This document shows, in pieces, positions 53,893-63,783 of a stretch of 64,000 nt of DNA. The position numbers were made by a program, and so were the translations under genes. A model generated the notes under the pieces. It worked only from the letters and a program-made list of their open reading frames with translations, had not been told where the DNA came from and searched no databases. The stretch is from Candidatus Latescibacterota bacterium (GTDB lineage: Bacteria; Krumholzibacteriota; Krumholzibacteriia; WVZY01): positions 62,001 through 126,000 of the forward strand of contig WVZY01000031.1 in assembly GCA_011772205.1 (NCBI GenBank), given 5' to 3'. Position 1 is the first letter of the stretch, and each line of letters begins with the position of its first letter.

Positions 53893-54429
53893 TTAATAGA
53901 TAGCCTCGCTCACCTTACCGACGCCCTCCGGATGATTGTTCATCAGGTAATCGATATTGAGAATCAGTTTCGGTCCCTCGAAATCCGCTCCGGAGAACTT
54001 ATTGGTGTCCATCCGTATCGCGTCACACGGGCACGCTTCAACACACAAACCGCAGAATACACACTGGAGGATATCGATATTGAACACCACTGGATATTTT
54101 TCGACGCCGTCGTGACCGGTATCGGCAGCGATGATTTCGATACAGTCTGCCGGACAGGCCGTCGCGCAGCAGTAGCAGGCCACACATCTCGGCGTACCGT
54201 CTTCACGATGCATCAGCCTGTGCTCCCCCCGAAAAGTGTCGGGTAATGGCTTGGGTGTTTCCGGCCACTGGTACGTTATTCCAACGCGCCCCTTCCGCAG
54301 GTTGAAGAGATTCTCAAAGAGATGAGTCACTGTAACCCACAGCCCACGAAAGATTTCTAAAATGTATACTTTTTCCCACCAACGCTTCTGAATGTTGAGC
54401 GGTGGCGAAATTACCTTGATCATTTTCAT
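53893..54429 (-). CDS. NuoI-like 2[4Fe-4S] ferredoxin subunit, stand-alone
   Basis: 178 residues similar to the NuoI subunit of complex I: a long amphipathic N-terminus (LWVTVTHLFENLF), GITYQWPETPKPLPDTFRGEH, and two cluster motifs, CVACYCCATACPADCI and CVFCGLCVEACPCDAI. The first has an extra Cys (CYCC). No other nuo gene is adjacent, so it may serve another oxidoreductase or a split complex I. It is convergent with the GlcD-like gene and divergent from the EMO-like gene. Confidence 0.88.
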   Translation of the reverse strand: MKMIKVISPPLNIQKRWWEKVYILEIFRGLWVTVTHLFENLFNLRKGRVGITYQWPETPKPLPDTFRGEHRLMHREDGTPRCVACYCCATACPADCIEIIAADTGHDGVEKYPVVFNIDILQCVFCGLCVEACPCDAIRMDTNKFSGADFEGPKLILNIDYLMNNHPEGVGKVSEAIY

Positions 54430-54774
54430 ACCTCTCGTTCTGCGCCAACCACCTTACCTCACGTTTTCAACCTTCATATATAAAGTAAGCGAATGAGCGA
54501 AGATGTCAAGGTTTATCACTGGAGTGCCGCGCTTCGAAAGGTATCAAATTCTTTGACGCGAATTCTCCCATCCGTTATTGTTTTCCTAAAGGCTCCATGA
54601 TCGCAGCACCGACGACAACGACATGCGTCTGGCCAATGCAGCGGGCAAAAGCGGCTACAGCGGACCGTTTCGTGGAAAATCCACCGATCGGAAAGAAATT
54701 TAGCGATCGGTCTTCGCTTGACCGGTGATCGCGGGAGCCAATTCCGGATAAACACAAACCAGGAGACTTTTGCC
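54430..54774 (+). other. Divergent intergenic region of 345 bases
   Basis: Lies between the NuoI-like gene and the EMO-like gene. A 35-codon frame from the ATG at 54492 exists but has no ribosome site or family pattern. No promoter pair was convincing. Confidence 0.35.
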
Positions 54775-56838
54775 ATGCAACCAGGACACGTTCCTGCCAA
54801 CATAATATTTGCGATTGTATTTGTTGCTGCCATTGGATTTTTCATTCTGACCGTTCGCAGGCTTTACAAAACCATGCGTTTGGGGAAGCCGGAGGACAGG
54901 TTCGACGGGATTGGCGACAGACTGAAAGGAGTGGCGACTTTCGTTTTTGGGCAGAGGCGGGTGGTCAGCGAGCCATCCGGGTGGGGACATTTCTTCATCT
55001 TTTGGGGTTTCATCATCATCACGCTTGGCACCTTGGAGACCTTTGGAGTCGGTATCCACCGCGATTTTGCCTACTGGAAGTTTCTGGGCAAAGGATTCGC
55101 CGCTGTGCTCTACCTGTTGCAGGACCTGTTCTGCGCAGCAGTCATCGTGGCGATGCTCGTGGCCATATACCGGAGATTAATGATCAAGCCCGAGCGCCTC
55201 AAATACGAGAATCAGATGGAGTTCAACCTCGATGCAGGTATCATCATAGTCCTCATTCTCGTGTTGGTCGTTCTTGCCTTAGGGGCACGCTCGATCGAAT
55301 ACCACCTGGCTCAAGCTGACCCTGGTGGTTATTTTCCCCAGGCAGCATTCATTTCGGTAGCTTTGTCCCCAATTTTCAACGGACTTACAGAGAGATCCTT
55401 GCACATATGGTACAGTTCCCTTTGGTGGGGCCACACATTGGTGGTGTTCGGTTTCCTCATCTATATCCCCTTCTCCAAACACCTGCATCTCCTCGGAGCA
55501 ATCGTAAATGTATTCTTCAGGCGGTTTCGGCCCATCGGCGAACTCACCAAGATGGATCTCGAGGACGAGACAGTGGAGACTTATGGAGTCTCCAATGTGG
55601 AGTCATTTACATGGAAGCAACTCTTGGATCTCTACGCCTGCACTTACTGCGGCCGCTGCTCCCAGTACTGCCCGGCAACCCTCACGGGAAAGCCGCTGAG
55701 TCCCAAGTTGACAATTCACCACTTGAAAGACCACCTCATAGAAAGAGGAGCGCTGCTACTGACCCGGCAGAAAGGACGAGAGAAAGCCGAAACGACCGAT
55801 GCAAATAACGAATCTGCAAAGGCTCTCATTGGCGATGTCTGCTTGCACGATGAGCTCTGGTCTTGCACAACCTGCGCTGCTTGTATGGAACATTGTCCGG
55901 TTTTTATCGAGCATATCGACAAGTACGTCGATATGCGTCGCCACTTGGTACTCATGGAAAGCAACTTCCCTACCGAGGCACAGACGGCGCTCCGCGGCTG
56001 GGAAACCAACTCCAATCCATGGGGAATCAGCGCCGATTCCCGGGGAGATTGGGCTGAAGACCTACCCGTGAAAATCCTTTCTCAAGACGCCGAGGTTGAA
56101 TACCTTTTCTATGTGGGCTGCGCAGGCAGTTTTGATGCTCGGGGAAAGAAAGTCGCCACTGCTATGGTGAAGCTCCTGAACGAGGCGGGGATCAGCTTCG
56201 GCATTCTCGGGCCGGAAGAAAAATGCTGCGGCGAGACGGCGAGGCGAATCGGCAACGAATACCTCTTTCAAACCATGGCGACGGAATTAGCAGAGACCAT
56301 CAACCGCTACGGTGTGGAAAAGATCGTCACCACCTGTCCTCACGGTTACAACACTTTGAAAAACGAGTATCCTCAGTTCGGCGGGAACTGGGAAGTGTAT
56401 CACCACAGCGAGCTGCTCGCCGAACTCGCTCAGCAGGGCCGAATCCGGCCGGTGCATGGAATCGACAAAAACGTTGTATTTCACGACTCATGCTACCTCG
56501 GGCGCTACAACTCGCTTTACGATGAACCGCGATTGCTGCTGAAATCCCTACCGGGACTGCACTTCAAAGAAATGGAACACCACCGAAACAAGGCGTTTTG
56601 CTGCGGTGCTGGCGGCGGCAGGATGTGGATGGAGGAAACCTTGGGCGATAAAAAGATCAACGATGCACGCACCGAACAGGCATTGTCTCTGGAACCGGAT
56701 ATCATTGGTGTGTGCTGTCCCTTTTGCACTACGATGTTCGAGGATGGTTTGAAGGCCTGCGATATGGAAGAAAAGGTGCTGGTTAGAGACGTCGCAGAAT
56801 TGCTGGCCCAGTCCATAACATCCGTGGAGAAGGAGTAA
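54775..56838 (+). CDS. Membrane iron-sulfur oxidoreductase, EMO/FadF-HdrD type
   Basis: 687 residues in three parts. A membrane cytochrome-b-like region of about six helices comes first (to about 250; NarI-like). Two [4Fe-4S] motifs follow, CTYCGRCSQYCPA from residue 289 and CTTCAACMEHCPV from 364, then two CCG domains with KCCGETARR at 484 and FCCGAGGGRMW at 609. The layout and length match the ETF:menaquinone oxidoreductase called FadF/EMO, which passes electrons from beta-oxidation to menaquinone, and also heterodisulfide-reductase-like DE fusions. No etfAB is present here. AGGAG precedes the ATG at 54775. Confidence 0.88.
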   Translation: MQPGHVPANIIFAIVFVAAIGFFILTVRRLYKTMRLGKPEDRFDGIGDRLKGVATFVFGQRRVVSEPSGWGHFFIFWGFIIITLGTLETFGVGIHRDFAYWKFLGKGFAAVLYLLQDLFCAAVIVAMLVAIYRRLMIKPERLKYENQMEFNLDAGIIIVLILVLVVLALGARSIEYHLAQADPGGYFPQAAFISVALSPIFNGLTERSLHIWYSSLWWGHTLVVFGFLIYIPFSKHLHLLGAIVNVFFRRFRPIGELTKMDLEDETVETYGVSNVESFTWKQLLDLYACTYCGRCSQYCPATLTGKPLSPKLTIHHLKDHLIERGALLLTRQKGREKAETTDANNESAKALIGDVCLHDELWSCTTCAACMEHCPVFIEHIDKYVDMRRHLVLMESNFPTEAQTALRGWETNSNPWGISADSRGDWAEDLPVKILSQDAEVEYLFYVGCAGSFDARGKKVATAMVKLLNEAGISFGILGPEEKCCGETARRIGNEYLFQTMATELAETINRYGVEKIVTTCPHGYNTLKNEYPQFGGNWEVYHHSELLAELAQQGRIRPVHGIDKNVVFHDSCYLGRYNSLYDEPRLLLKSLPGLHFKEMEHHRNKAFCCGAGGGRMWMEETLGDKKINDARTEQALSLEPDIIGVCCPFCTTMFEDGLKACDMEEKVLVRDVAELLAQSITSVEKE

Positions 56839-56842
56839 TAAA

Positions 56843-57049
56843 ATGGCAAATACCTACAAGAAAATCGAAATCGTCGGCACGAGCGAAAAGAGTTATGCGG
56901 AAGCGACGAGAGCAGCCATTAGTGAGGCCTCGAAAACGGTTCAAAATATCAGCTGGTTCGAAGTGGTCGAACAGCGTGGAAACGTGGTCGACGGGAAAGT
57001 GAAAGAATTTCAAGTGGTGCTGAAAATCGGTTTCAAAATAGAAAGATAG
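56843..57049 (+). CDS. Dodecin-family flavin-binding protein
   Basis: 68 residues, the standard dodecin length. The pattern KIEIVGTSEKSYAEATRAAI, then ISWFEVVEQRGNVVDGKV, holds the Trp that stacks on flavin in bacterial dodecins. It stores or buffers flavins as a 12-mer. It starts four bases after the EMO-like gene, with the ribosome site (GAGAAGGAG) inside that gene's end, so they are cotranscribed, fitting a flavin-dependent redox unit. Confidence 0.95.
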   Translation: MANTYKKIEIVGTSEKSYAEATRAAISEASKTVQNISWFEVVEQRGNVVDGKVKEFQVVLKIGFKIER

Positions 57050-57087
57050 GCACCTTTATTTCAAACATGGATCAGAGGTGAGCTCAT

Positions 57088-57600
57088 ATGGATGCGTTGC
57101 TCATCGTGGACATGTTGAAGGACTTTATTGAGCCAGGCGCCCCTTTGGAGGTGCCCCAAGCCAGCGATATCGTCCCCAACATCAAAAGAGAAATCGCGAA
57201 AGCACGGGCCTGCGGCGCCCCAGTTATCTACATCAACGATGCCCACAGAGATGACGATCCGGAGTTCTGCGTGTGGCCCCGCCACGCCGTTCGGGGAACC
57301 GATGGCGCGAAAGTAGTCGAAGAAATCGCGCCTCTCGAGGGCGATCCAGTGATAGAGAAAACCAGCTACTCCGGTTTTTTCGGAACGGATTTGGAAGCGC
57401 GGCTACGAACACTAGGGGCAAAGAAGCTGACCATAACCGGAGTGGTGACGAACATCTGTATCCTATACACTGCAGCAGATGCTCTAATGCGGGGATTCGA
57501 AGTGGAAATTCCGGAAGATTGTGTCGCTGCGTTGAACGACGAAGATCATAGATTCGCCCTTAAACAGATAAAGAGCGTTCTGAAGCCACGCCAGGTCTGA
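57088..57600 (+). CDS. Isochorismatase-family cysteine hydrolase
   Basis: 170 residues with the triad Asp8 (LLIVDMLKDF), Lys91 (VIEKTSYSGF) and Cys124 (GVVTNICILYT), all in normal context. The family includes nicotinamidases and isochorismatases. The metal ligand stretch YINDAHRDDDPEF resembles nicotinamidase-like members, but the substrate cannot be told. It lies 38 bases after dodecin with GAGGTGAG as ribosome site. Confidence 0.9.
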   Translation: MDALLIVDMLKDFIEPGAPLEVPQASDIVPNIKREIAKARACGAPVIYINDAHRDDDPEFCVWPRHAVRGTDGAKVVEEIAPLEGDPVIEKTSYSGFFGTDLEARLRTLGAKKLTITGVVTNICILYTAADALMRGFEVEIPEDCVAALNDEDHRFALKQIKSVLKPRQV

Positions 57601-57614
57601 TCGGAGGAGACTCT

Positions 57615-58037
57615 CTAGGTGGAAGACCGCCGGTACAAGGGCTGCCGGCCTTTGAACCCCGTGTTAGTCGGGTGCCAGTACATAACCGACTCCTCTCCTT
57701 TTTTCCAGCAGAGAAAGATAACGATCCCCTCCTGCTTGGAGTAGAAGTCTACCAACCCTTTGTCTACATCTCTCAGGACGCATCCGGTTTCGTTGATAGC
57801 AGCGATGTCCTTTTCGATGCTCATACCAACCTTCTTGAACGTCTCCTTTTTTTCCCTGAGCAATATCGAATCGGGATTGGATTCTGTCATGCCGCACTCG
57901 ACTATGAGATTAAGAATGGATATTTCCTCTTTCAGCCAGAGGTACTTTTGTTTATTTCTCCGTATTCGCTCGAGTGTCACTTCGAGAAAACCCACGAGCC
58001 TATTCGCCTCATCTACCGTGAAGTACTTGGGGTTCAT
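57615..58037 (-). CDS. DUF2203-family protein
   Basis: 140 residues. KYFTVDEANRLVGFLE opens a helical hairpin and GCVLRDVDKGLVDFYSKQEG with FLCWKKGEE and YWHPTNTGFKGRQPL closes it, all diagnostic of DUF2203. The function is unknown. AAGGAG lies five bases before the ATG at 58037; the longer open frame up to 58205 has no such site. Confidence 0.88.
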   Translation of the reverse strand: MNPKYFTVDEANRLVGFLEVTLERIRRNKQKYLWLKEEISILNLIVECGMTESNPDSILLREKKETFKKVGMSIEKDIAAINETGCVLRDVDKGLVDFYSKQEGIVIFLCWKKGEESVMYWHPTNTGFKGRQPLYRRSST

Positions 58038-58296
58038 GATGCTCCTTGGAAGGAATCTCTCAGCCCGTTCAGCCAGTTCACTTGCCCCCGGCTTGTCTCT
58101 CTTTGTTTCACAAGCTGCTCTTGCCCTTACACTATATTCGTAGCCATTTGTGTTGCAAAATGCAAGACATTTCGGCCCACAATTATCGTTAATACCACAA
58201 AACAATTCGTGATAAGGTTCTCCCCGTTGCGTCGAGTGTTAAACAAATAACAGAATAGTTGACTCAAGGTGACGTTAGTTTTTTGGATAATCAATG

Positions 58297-59631
58297 TTAG
58301 ATAAAGATCTTTCGTGTCCGGGCGGCTTCTTCGAGCTCACGACGAAACTTTGGGTGGGCAATGTTGATCAGCGACCGAGCTCTCTCGGCCAGGCTCTTCC
58401 CATGGAGGTAAGCGACGCCATATTCGGTAACGACGTAATGCGCATCTCCCCTGGAGGTTACGACTCCGGCACCTGGATCGATACAGTCCACAATCCGGCT
58501 CAAGGACCCATCCTTGGCTGTGGAAGGTATTGCGATGATAGGCTTCCCGCCCTTGGAGCGGGCTGCTCCCCGAATGAAATCCACTTGGCCGCCTATTCCA
58601 CTATAAATCGAGGCGCCGATCGAATCCGAGACCACCTGACCCGTAAGGTCGATTTGTATGGCTGAATTAATCGCCACCATTTTTTCGTTCTGGCTGACCA
58701 CGAATGGGTCGTTCGCATACTCGGTTGGACGGAACTCAAATAGAGGATTATTGTCGATGAACTTATACAGTTTCTCGCTTCCCAACACGAAGGTGACGAC
58801 GCTCTTACCTTGGTGAAGCGTTTTCCGATCATTCGTTATGATGCCGTTTTCCACGAGCTCGACGATCCCATCGCTGAACATCTCCGTATGTATCCCAAGG
58901 TCCCGCTTTTCCCGGAGGTACAGGAGGACGGCATCCGGAATTCCACCAATCCCCATCTGCAGGGTGGCGCCATCCTCGATCAAGCCCGCAATATGCCGTC
59001 CTATTTCATTGTGAAGAGAAGAAATCTCCCTGTGGGCAAGCTCGGGAAGCGCGACATCCGCTTCAACGAAGAAATCAATTTTGTTCACATGGATGAACGA
59101 ATCACCGAGCGTTCTCGGCATTCGGGGATTGACTTGAGCGACGACAGTACGCGCCGTTTCAGAAGCCGCCTTTGTGATATCTACCCCGACACCGAAGCTG
59201 CAGAAACCATGTTCATCAGGAGGGGAGACTTGGATCAAGGCCACATCGAGTTCCATCCGCCCCTTATAGAATAGTGCTGGGATTTCGGAAAGAAATATTG
59301 GAGTGTAGTCCGCCCTTCCCGAGTTTACTGCTTCTCTCACGTTTCGCCCGACGAAGAAAGCGTTGTGACGGAAATGGCCTTCCATATCCTCATCCGCATA
59401 CCTCGCCGTTCCTATCGTCATGAGGTGGACGATTTCCACGTCCGAGAGCTCTTCCCTTCGCGCCATCAATGCACCGAGGAGCGTTTCGGGCTCGGCACAA
59501 CCTGGGTGGATATAGACTCGATCTCCAGAGCGCACGCGCTTGACCGCGTCTTCAGCCGTCACCGCACGCTCGCTTACGTGCTTTTGCCAATGGGAAAGCC
59601 CGAAGCTCTTGAATTGCCTAAGGTTACTCAT
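58297..59631 (-). CDS. Acetyl-CoA hydrolase/CoA-transferase family protein (4-hydroxybutyrate or propionate type)
   Basis: 444 residues, a two-lobe Cat1/AbfT-like CoA transferase. The catalytic Glu250 lies in GIHTEMFSDG, and MGIGGIPDAVL and GGQVDFIRGAARSKGG are typical. The enzyme would exchange CoA between acetyl-CoA and another short acid such as 4-hydroxybutyrate, succinate or propionate. Which one cannot be told. It stands alone between the DUF2203 gene and the cytochrome operon, on the minus strand. Confidence 0.9.
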   Translation of the reverse strand: MSNLRQFKSFGLSHWQKHVSERAVTAEDAVKRVRSGDRVYIHPGCAEPETLLGALMARREELSDVEIVHLMTIGTARYADEDMEGHFRHNAFFVGRNVREAVNSGRADYTPIFLSEIPALFYKGRMELDVALIQVSPPDEHGFCSFGVGVDITKAASETARTVVAQVNPRMPRTLGDSFIHVNKIDFFVEADVALPELAHREISSLHNEIGRHIAGLIEDGATLQMGIGGIPDAVLLYLREKRDLGIHTEMFSDGIVELVENGIITNDRKTLHQGKSVVTFVLGSEKLYKFIDNNPLFEFRPTEYANDPFVVSQNEKMVAINSAIQIDLTGQVVSDSIGASIYSGIGGQVDFIRGAARSKGGKPIIAIPSTAKDGSLSRIVDCIDPGAGVVTSRGDAHYVVTEYGVAYLHGKSLAERARSLINIAHPKFRRELEEAARTRKIFI

Positions 59632-59782
59632 CTATCTCGATCGGGAAGGCAGTTCTGTTCACGGTGAGAGATCGACGCTGCTCTCTCCTTCTCGCCAACA
59701 CGTTTTCGTATACTACAACAAACCCGCCCGTGAAAAAAGGCAGGTTTTGTGAATCGGTTGCCGAGCATTTGGCTGCTGAGCC

Positions 59783-61087
59783 CTAACGCCCCGTCCGGCG
59801 GTCCACCTCGCGGATCTTGAAAATGAGCATCAGGACGAGGAAAGAGAGGATCAGAGTGGAAAATCCAAGCCATTTTCTGCGGAAATAATAGTTAGCGATC
59901 GCTTTTTCCCCCAAACGGACCGCTTCTTTTGCCGCTTCGAGCCCAGCGTCCACCTTGTCCTTGACCATCCCGGCATCGAAGCTGTGCACCATTGTCCTTG
60001 CCTCTATCAAGGCCTGCCTGACGTCCTTGAGCCGATACTCGGCGTCGAGAACGTCCATTCCTCTCTGAGAAGCCTCCACCACCACGGAGTCGGCGCTCCT
60101 GGTTCTTTCCGCCAGCGTATCGAGATGCTTGCGAATTTCCTTGGCCACTCGATAGCCCGCCGGGCGCTTCGTCTCCGTATGGCAATCCCTGCAGACGGAT
60201 TCGGGCCCTACTCCAACGACTGCGTCTGTCGGCTTCGGGATATCATGGTAATTGTGGCAGGTTTCACAACCTGGTAAATGAAGTTCGCTGAACGCAGCTT
60301 TCAGGGGACTCTCGTTGAACAGGCGCATGTTGTTCACGTGGCAATTTCCACAGACAAACGCAATCGAGGCCACGCCAGGCGGAACGGCCCCATGATTGCC
60401 GTGACAATCGTTGCATGCCGGTGCTCCCGTTTCCTTGTTCTGGAGAAGTGCAACACCGTGAACTCCTTCCGCATATTTTCGATATTGATCGGTAGGAAGT
60501 TCATACGATTTCATGTAGCCGGGATCGCTGTGGCAGGTTGCGCACATTTCGGGAACATTCAGCGGATGAACTTTCGAAAGCGGATCGCCGGCGGGTCTAA
60601 TACCATGAATGCCGTGGCAGCTAGCGCACTGCGCAACCTTCCGATCGCCTTCCGCATTCCGTTTTCCATGAAGGCTCGTGCGGTATTTCTTTTCCTGATC
60701 GACAGGAAGCGCTGGATTGAATTTTCCCATATACGTGGAGCTGCTGTGACATTTGCCGCAGAAGGAAGGTATTTCGAGGGGATCGGGCACGCCAATGAAT
60801 CCCTTATCCGGATCCATCGATTCATCGGCGTCCTCGGCAGATGAGTCTCCCCCGTGGCAGCCGTCACATGCGATTCCCTTCTCATAATGGATGTCATGTC
60901 TGAACCGGGTTACAGGCTCCAGCAGTTCATCCTCCAATTCCGCATGGCAATTGATGCAAGTGCTTTCCTCCTTTTTCAATTCTTCCTGAGCGCTCAGGTT
61001 ACCGATTGCGACGGTGACCAAGCACACCGCTGCTACTACCAACAAGGCAAGGTTTAACGGTTTTGATAGATACTTAATGCAACGCAT
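59783..61087 (-). CDS. Nine-heme c-type cytochrome, membrane anchored
   Basis: 434 residues exported by an N-terminal signal/anchor ([19 protein letters not shown]). Nine CxxCH motifs are visible, in order CINCH, CDGCH, CGKCH, CASCH, CATCH, CNDCH, CGNCH, CETCH and CRDCH, followed by a helical region (350-405) and a C-terminal membrane helix ([10 protein letters not shown] at its end). It overlaps the cytochrome b gene by 14 bases, so it is the last subunit of the operon and probably takes the place of cytochrome c1. Confidence 0.93.
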   Translation of the reverse strand: MRCIKYLSKPLNLALLVVAAVCLVTVAIGNLSAQEELKKEESTCINCHAELEDELLEPVTRFRHDIHYEKGIACDGCHGGDSSAEDADESMDPDKGFIGVPDPLEIPSFCGKCHSSSTYMGKFNPALPVDQEKKYRTSLHGKRNAEGDRKVAQCASCHGIHGIRPAGDPLSKVHPLNVPEMCATCHSDPGYMKSYELPTDQYRKYAEGVHGVALLQNKETGAPACNDCHGNHGAVPPGVASIAFVCGNCHVNNMRLFNESPLKAAFSELHLPGCETCHNYHDIPKPTDAVVGVGPESVCRDCHTETKRPAGYRVAKEIRKHLDTLAERTRSADSVVVEASQRGMDVLDAEYRLKDVRQALIEARTMVHSFDAGMVKDKVDAGLEAAKEAVRLGEKAIANYYFRRKWLGFSTLILSFLVLMLIFKIREVDRRTGR

Positions 61088-62153
61088 AACCGAGAACCGT
61101 CATGACAATGATGAAAAGAACAACAAAGAGCCCGACGTAATTCAGCGCCCGGTTCTTTTCTCCTCGCGCGCTTTTTCTATCCCAGAATGGGATTATCAGC
61201 CAAAGGACGACAGCCAGCCCGAAAACGAGAATCCCCAGAGTTTCCCCACTGATAAAAAGGACTTTTGCCGGCAGGAACTTAAGTGTCTGATACATGAACA
61301 TAAAATACCACTCTGGCTTAATGCCCTCCGGAGCAGGCGCAAACGGGTCCGCTTTCTCTCCCAACTCCCAAGGAAAGAAGACGGCTAGCAAAGCAATCAC
61401 ATTCAAAACAATCAGCCACAGCAACAGATCCCTGAGCAGGAAATTAGGGAAAAACGGCATGGACTTGGTTTTGTCCGGCGGCATCTCATTCCAGCCAATC
61501 GGTTCGCTCATCCCCTGACGCTGCACAAAAAGCAAATGCAACGCGAGCAGCCCAACGAACAACAGCGGAAATATCGCCACGTGGATTCCAAAGAAACGTG
61601 ATAGTGTAGCTGGTGTTACTTCTTCTCCTCCGCGCAGGAGACGAAGAAGCGGTTCACCGATCACGGGTACGACGCTGAATATATCCGTTCCCACCTTGGT
61701 AGCAAAAAAGGCGAGTTCATTCCATGGCAGCAGATATCCGGTGAATCCGAGACCGAGGCCAATAAAGAGAAGGAGCATTCCGGTGATCCAGGTCAACTCC
61801 CTTGGCTTCCTATAGGCCTTTGCAAAGAAAACGCTGAACATATGAATGAAGGCTGCAAGAATCATCAGGTTGGCCGACCAGCTGTGGATGGATCTCATGA
61901 GCCACCCGAACCTCACTTCTGACATGATGAAACGGATGCTCTCGTATGCTTCTTCTGGTCCCGTCCGGTAGTAGAATAGAAGCAGGATTCCTGTAATAAC
62001 CTGAATAATGAACAAGAACAGCGTTACCCCGCCGAAGTAGTACCAGACAGTCTCCCGGTGAAGGGGCACGCTTTTCTTCTTGCCGAAATCGATGAGCTGC
62101 TGGATCTGAAGACGCTCATCGAGGTAATGGATAGCTCTGTTTATTGCACCCAT
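61074..62153 (-). CDS. Cytochrome b of a Rieske/cytochrome b complex, b6-like
   Basis: 359 residues with eight or so membrane helices. The heme ligands are paired in [19 protein letters not shown] (13 residues between) and [18 protein letters not shown] (14 between), the b6f-type spacing, and the Qo-site PEWY is present ([11 protein letters not shown]). Both the N-terminal heme part and the C-terminal (subunit IV-like) part are in one chain. It starts directly after the Rieske stop. The complex would oxidise menaquinol and pass electrons to the nine-heme and four-heme cytochromes. Confidence 0.94.
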   Translation of the reverse strand: MGAINRAIHYLDERLQIQQLIDFGKKKSVPLHRETVWYYFGGVTLFLFIIQVITGILLLFYYRTGPEEAYESIRFIMSEVRFGWLMRSIHSWSANLMILAAFIHMFSVFFAKAYRKPRELTWITGMLLLFIGLGLGFTGYLLPWNELAFFATKVGTDIFSVVPVIGEPLLRLLRGGEEVTPATLSRFFGIHVAIFPLLFVGLLALHLLFVQRQGMSEPIGWNEMPPDKTKSMPFFPNFLLRDLLLWLIVLNVIALLAVFFPWELGEKADPFAPAPEGIKPEWYFMFMYQTLKFLPAKVLFISGETLGILVFGLAVVLWLIIPFWDRKSARGEKNRALNYVGLFVVLFIIVMTVLGYALH

Positions 62154-62582
62154 TTAGGTAACCGGTTTGGATACGAATATGTCCTCTCCTCTGATGTGCA
62201 CTTCCAGCTCATCCAGAGGTTTTGGAGGAGGACCGGCGATATTGATTCCCTTTTTATTGAATTTGCCATTGTGGCAGGCGCACCAGATCACACCCATATC
62301 CTTGCGGTATTGAACGGTGCAACTCAAGTGGGTGCAGACGGCAACGAACGCCCGGTAGCCCCCGTCTTCCAGTCTCAGCAAAAGTCCGGGCTTCTTGCCA
62401 AACTGAAAGATCTTGGCGCTATCCGGTTCGAGCTCGTCGGTGGTCGCCGCCTTGACACTCGAAGCATCGGATACGGCCGCTTCCGGCGGGAGCAGATAGG
62501 CTATGATAGAAGCAATAACCGACCCCAACCATACAGCAATGCCACCGCTGAGAAGAACGTTGATGAAACTCCGCCGCTTCAT
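62154..62582 (-). CDS. Rieske [2Fe-2S] protein
   Basis: 142 residues with one N-terminal membrane anchor after MKRRSF (twin-Arg-like with Lys). The cluster motifs are CTHLSC (83-88) and CACHNG (101-106), with both disulfide cysteines kept. It ends one base before the cytochrome b ATG. It moves electrons from menaquinol oxidised at the Qo site to a cytochrome c. Confidence 0.95.
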   Translation of the reverse strand: MKRRSFINVLLSGGIAVWLGSVIASIIAYLLPPEAAVSDASSVKAATTDELEPDSAKIFQFGKKPGLLLRLEDGGYRAFVAVCTHLSCTVQYRKDMGVIWCACHNGKFNKKGINIAGPPPKPLDELEVHIRGEDIFVSKPVT

Positions 62583-62709
62583 CGAGATTATGAGGTGATA
62601 ATGTTTGCCCGCTAGTTACAAAATGCTACGCCGACCTTCCGATGCGTAGCGGGGGGTGATTGGAGCAGACCACTCTCCATCGCCCCTCGATTACTCCGCG
62701 CATGGACTT

Positions 62710-63273
62710 TTATTCGGCCTTCGGCACAGGATGAGCGATCTCTTTGCTCCTCTTGGCAAAATCGAAGGGTTTTGATTTATCGTATGTGGGACTCTCCTCG
62801 TTGTGACAACTCTTACACAGTTTTTCATCGGGTGTAACGAGTCCGTACTTCGCACCGTCTTCTTCGCCGCTGTATATCGCTTCCATGATGCTCTTTTTCT
62901 TATACGCACTGCCCGGACCGTGACACGACTCGCAAGAGACCCCATCTTCGAGCACGACTGCGGCAGGCCTTTTGTCGGCCGGAACCGCTGCAGCCGTGGC
63001 GTGGCACTTGAGGCACGCATCACTCGTCTGTGGGTCCTCGATGCCCATTCCCTTGGCGATTTCCTTTGCCTTGGGTGTGGCCAGTGTTTCGAACGCTTTA
63101 GCATGCTTGCTCTCGGACCATATCGTGAATTGCTGACCGGCCTTCTCACTCTTATGGCACATCTTGCACTTACTGGTTCCGACATACTCGAACGCTTCCG
63201 AGCCGCCTAATGAATACGCAAATGTGCCAATGAGCAGAATAAGGCTGATCGAGAATAGAAAGCCCTTCCGCAT
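62710..63273 (-). CDS. Tetraheme cytochrome c, c554-like
   Basis: 187 residues with a signal peptide (SISLILLIGTFAYSLGG). Four CxxCH motifs occur: CKMCH (36-40), CLKCH, CESCH and CKSCH. The opening YVGTSKCKMCHKSEKAGQQFT and the intermotif His-rich WSESKHAKAFETL match the cytochrome c554 pattern, in which that His serves as an axial ligand. It is the first gene of the minus-strand operon with Rieske, cytochrome b and the nine-heme cytochrome. It is probably the mobile or first electron acceptor. Confidence 0.92.
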   Translation of the reverse strand: MRKGFLFSISLILLIGTFAYSLGGSEAFEYVGTSKCKMCHKSEKAGQQFTIWSESKHAKAFETLATPKAKEIAKGMGIEDPQTSDACLKCHATAAAVPADKRPAAVVLEDGVSCESCHGPGSAYKKKSIMEAIYSGEEDGAKYGLVTPDEKLCKSCHNEESPTYDKSKPFDFAKRSKEIAHPVPKAE

Positions 63274-63783
63274 CGCTTAACCTCCTTGAGCCATCCAACC
63301 AGAAATAAGGCTTAGAAATTGTCACACGCCCATGCACACGCTTTCGTTATCGATCACGCCAAGCGCCCCCACCGTCTACGATTTCCCTCAAAAGAAAAAC
63401 GAGGAAGCTCCAAGTTATTCCCTCGTCAGAGAAACGGTACAGTATTGCTCGCTGGATCGGAAGCAACCTAGTTATATTTACATTTATGGATTCCTAACAG
63501 TCAAGATATTTTTAGAGTCGAATCAACCGGGATTCAATTTGGACGAATATACGGGCACTGATATCGGCGCGCATCTCTCCAGCGATTTCTCAATATTATG
63601 CATGATCGCGATAGCGATCAAATATCACCTAGGCGGCATCCCAGTTGTCGAGTATTGTCATCCTGATATTTGTTGATTCCGAAATCTTGCAACTATTGTG
63701 CAATAAGAAACGCCTTTGCTCTTGACAACTTAGCGACTTTTGAGGAAAGTATACCGCACTGATTTGCGGGAGGATCTTGGAAG
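63274..63783. other. Divergent intergenic region of 510 bases
   Basis: No supported gene. A 114-codon frame at 63332-63676 lacks family features. Inverted repeats are GATCGC-GATA-GCGATC (63604-63619) and TTGCA-N7-TGCAA (63687-63703), the latter about 80 bases before bioY and a possible operator. No -35/-10 pair was convincing. Confidence 0.4.

Noticed and set aside
63332-63676. Plus-strand 114-codon frame between the cytochrome operon and bioY
   Set aside because: Composition is AT-rich and low in typical protein patterns; no ribosome site and no similarity recognised.
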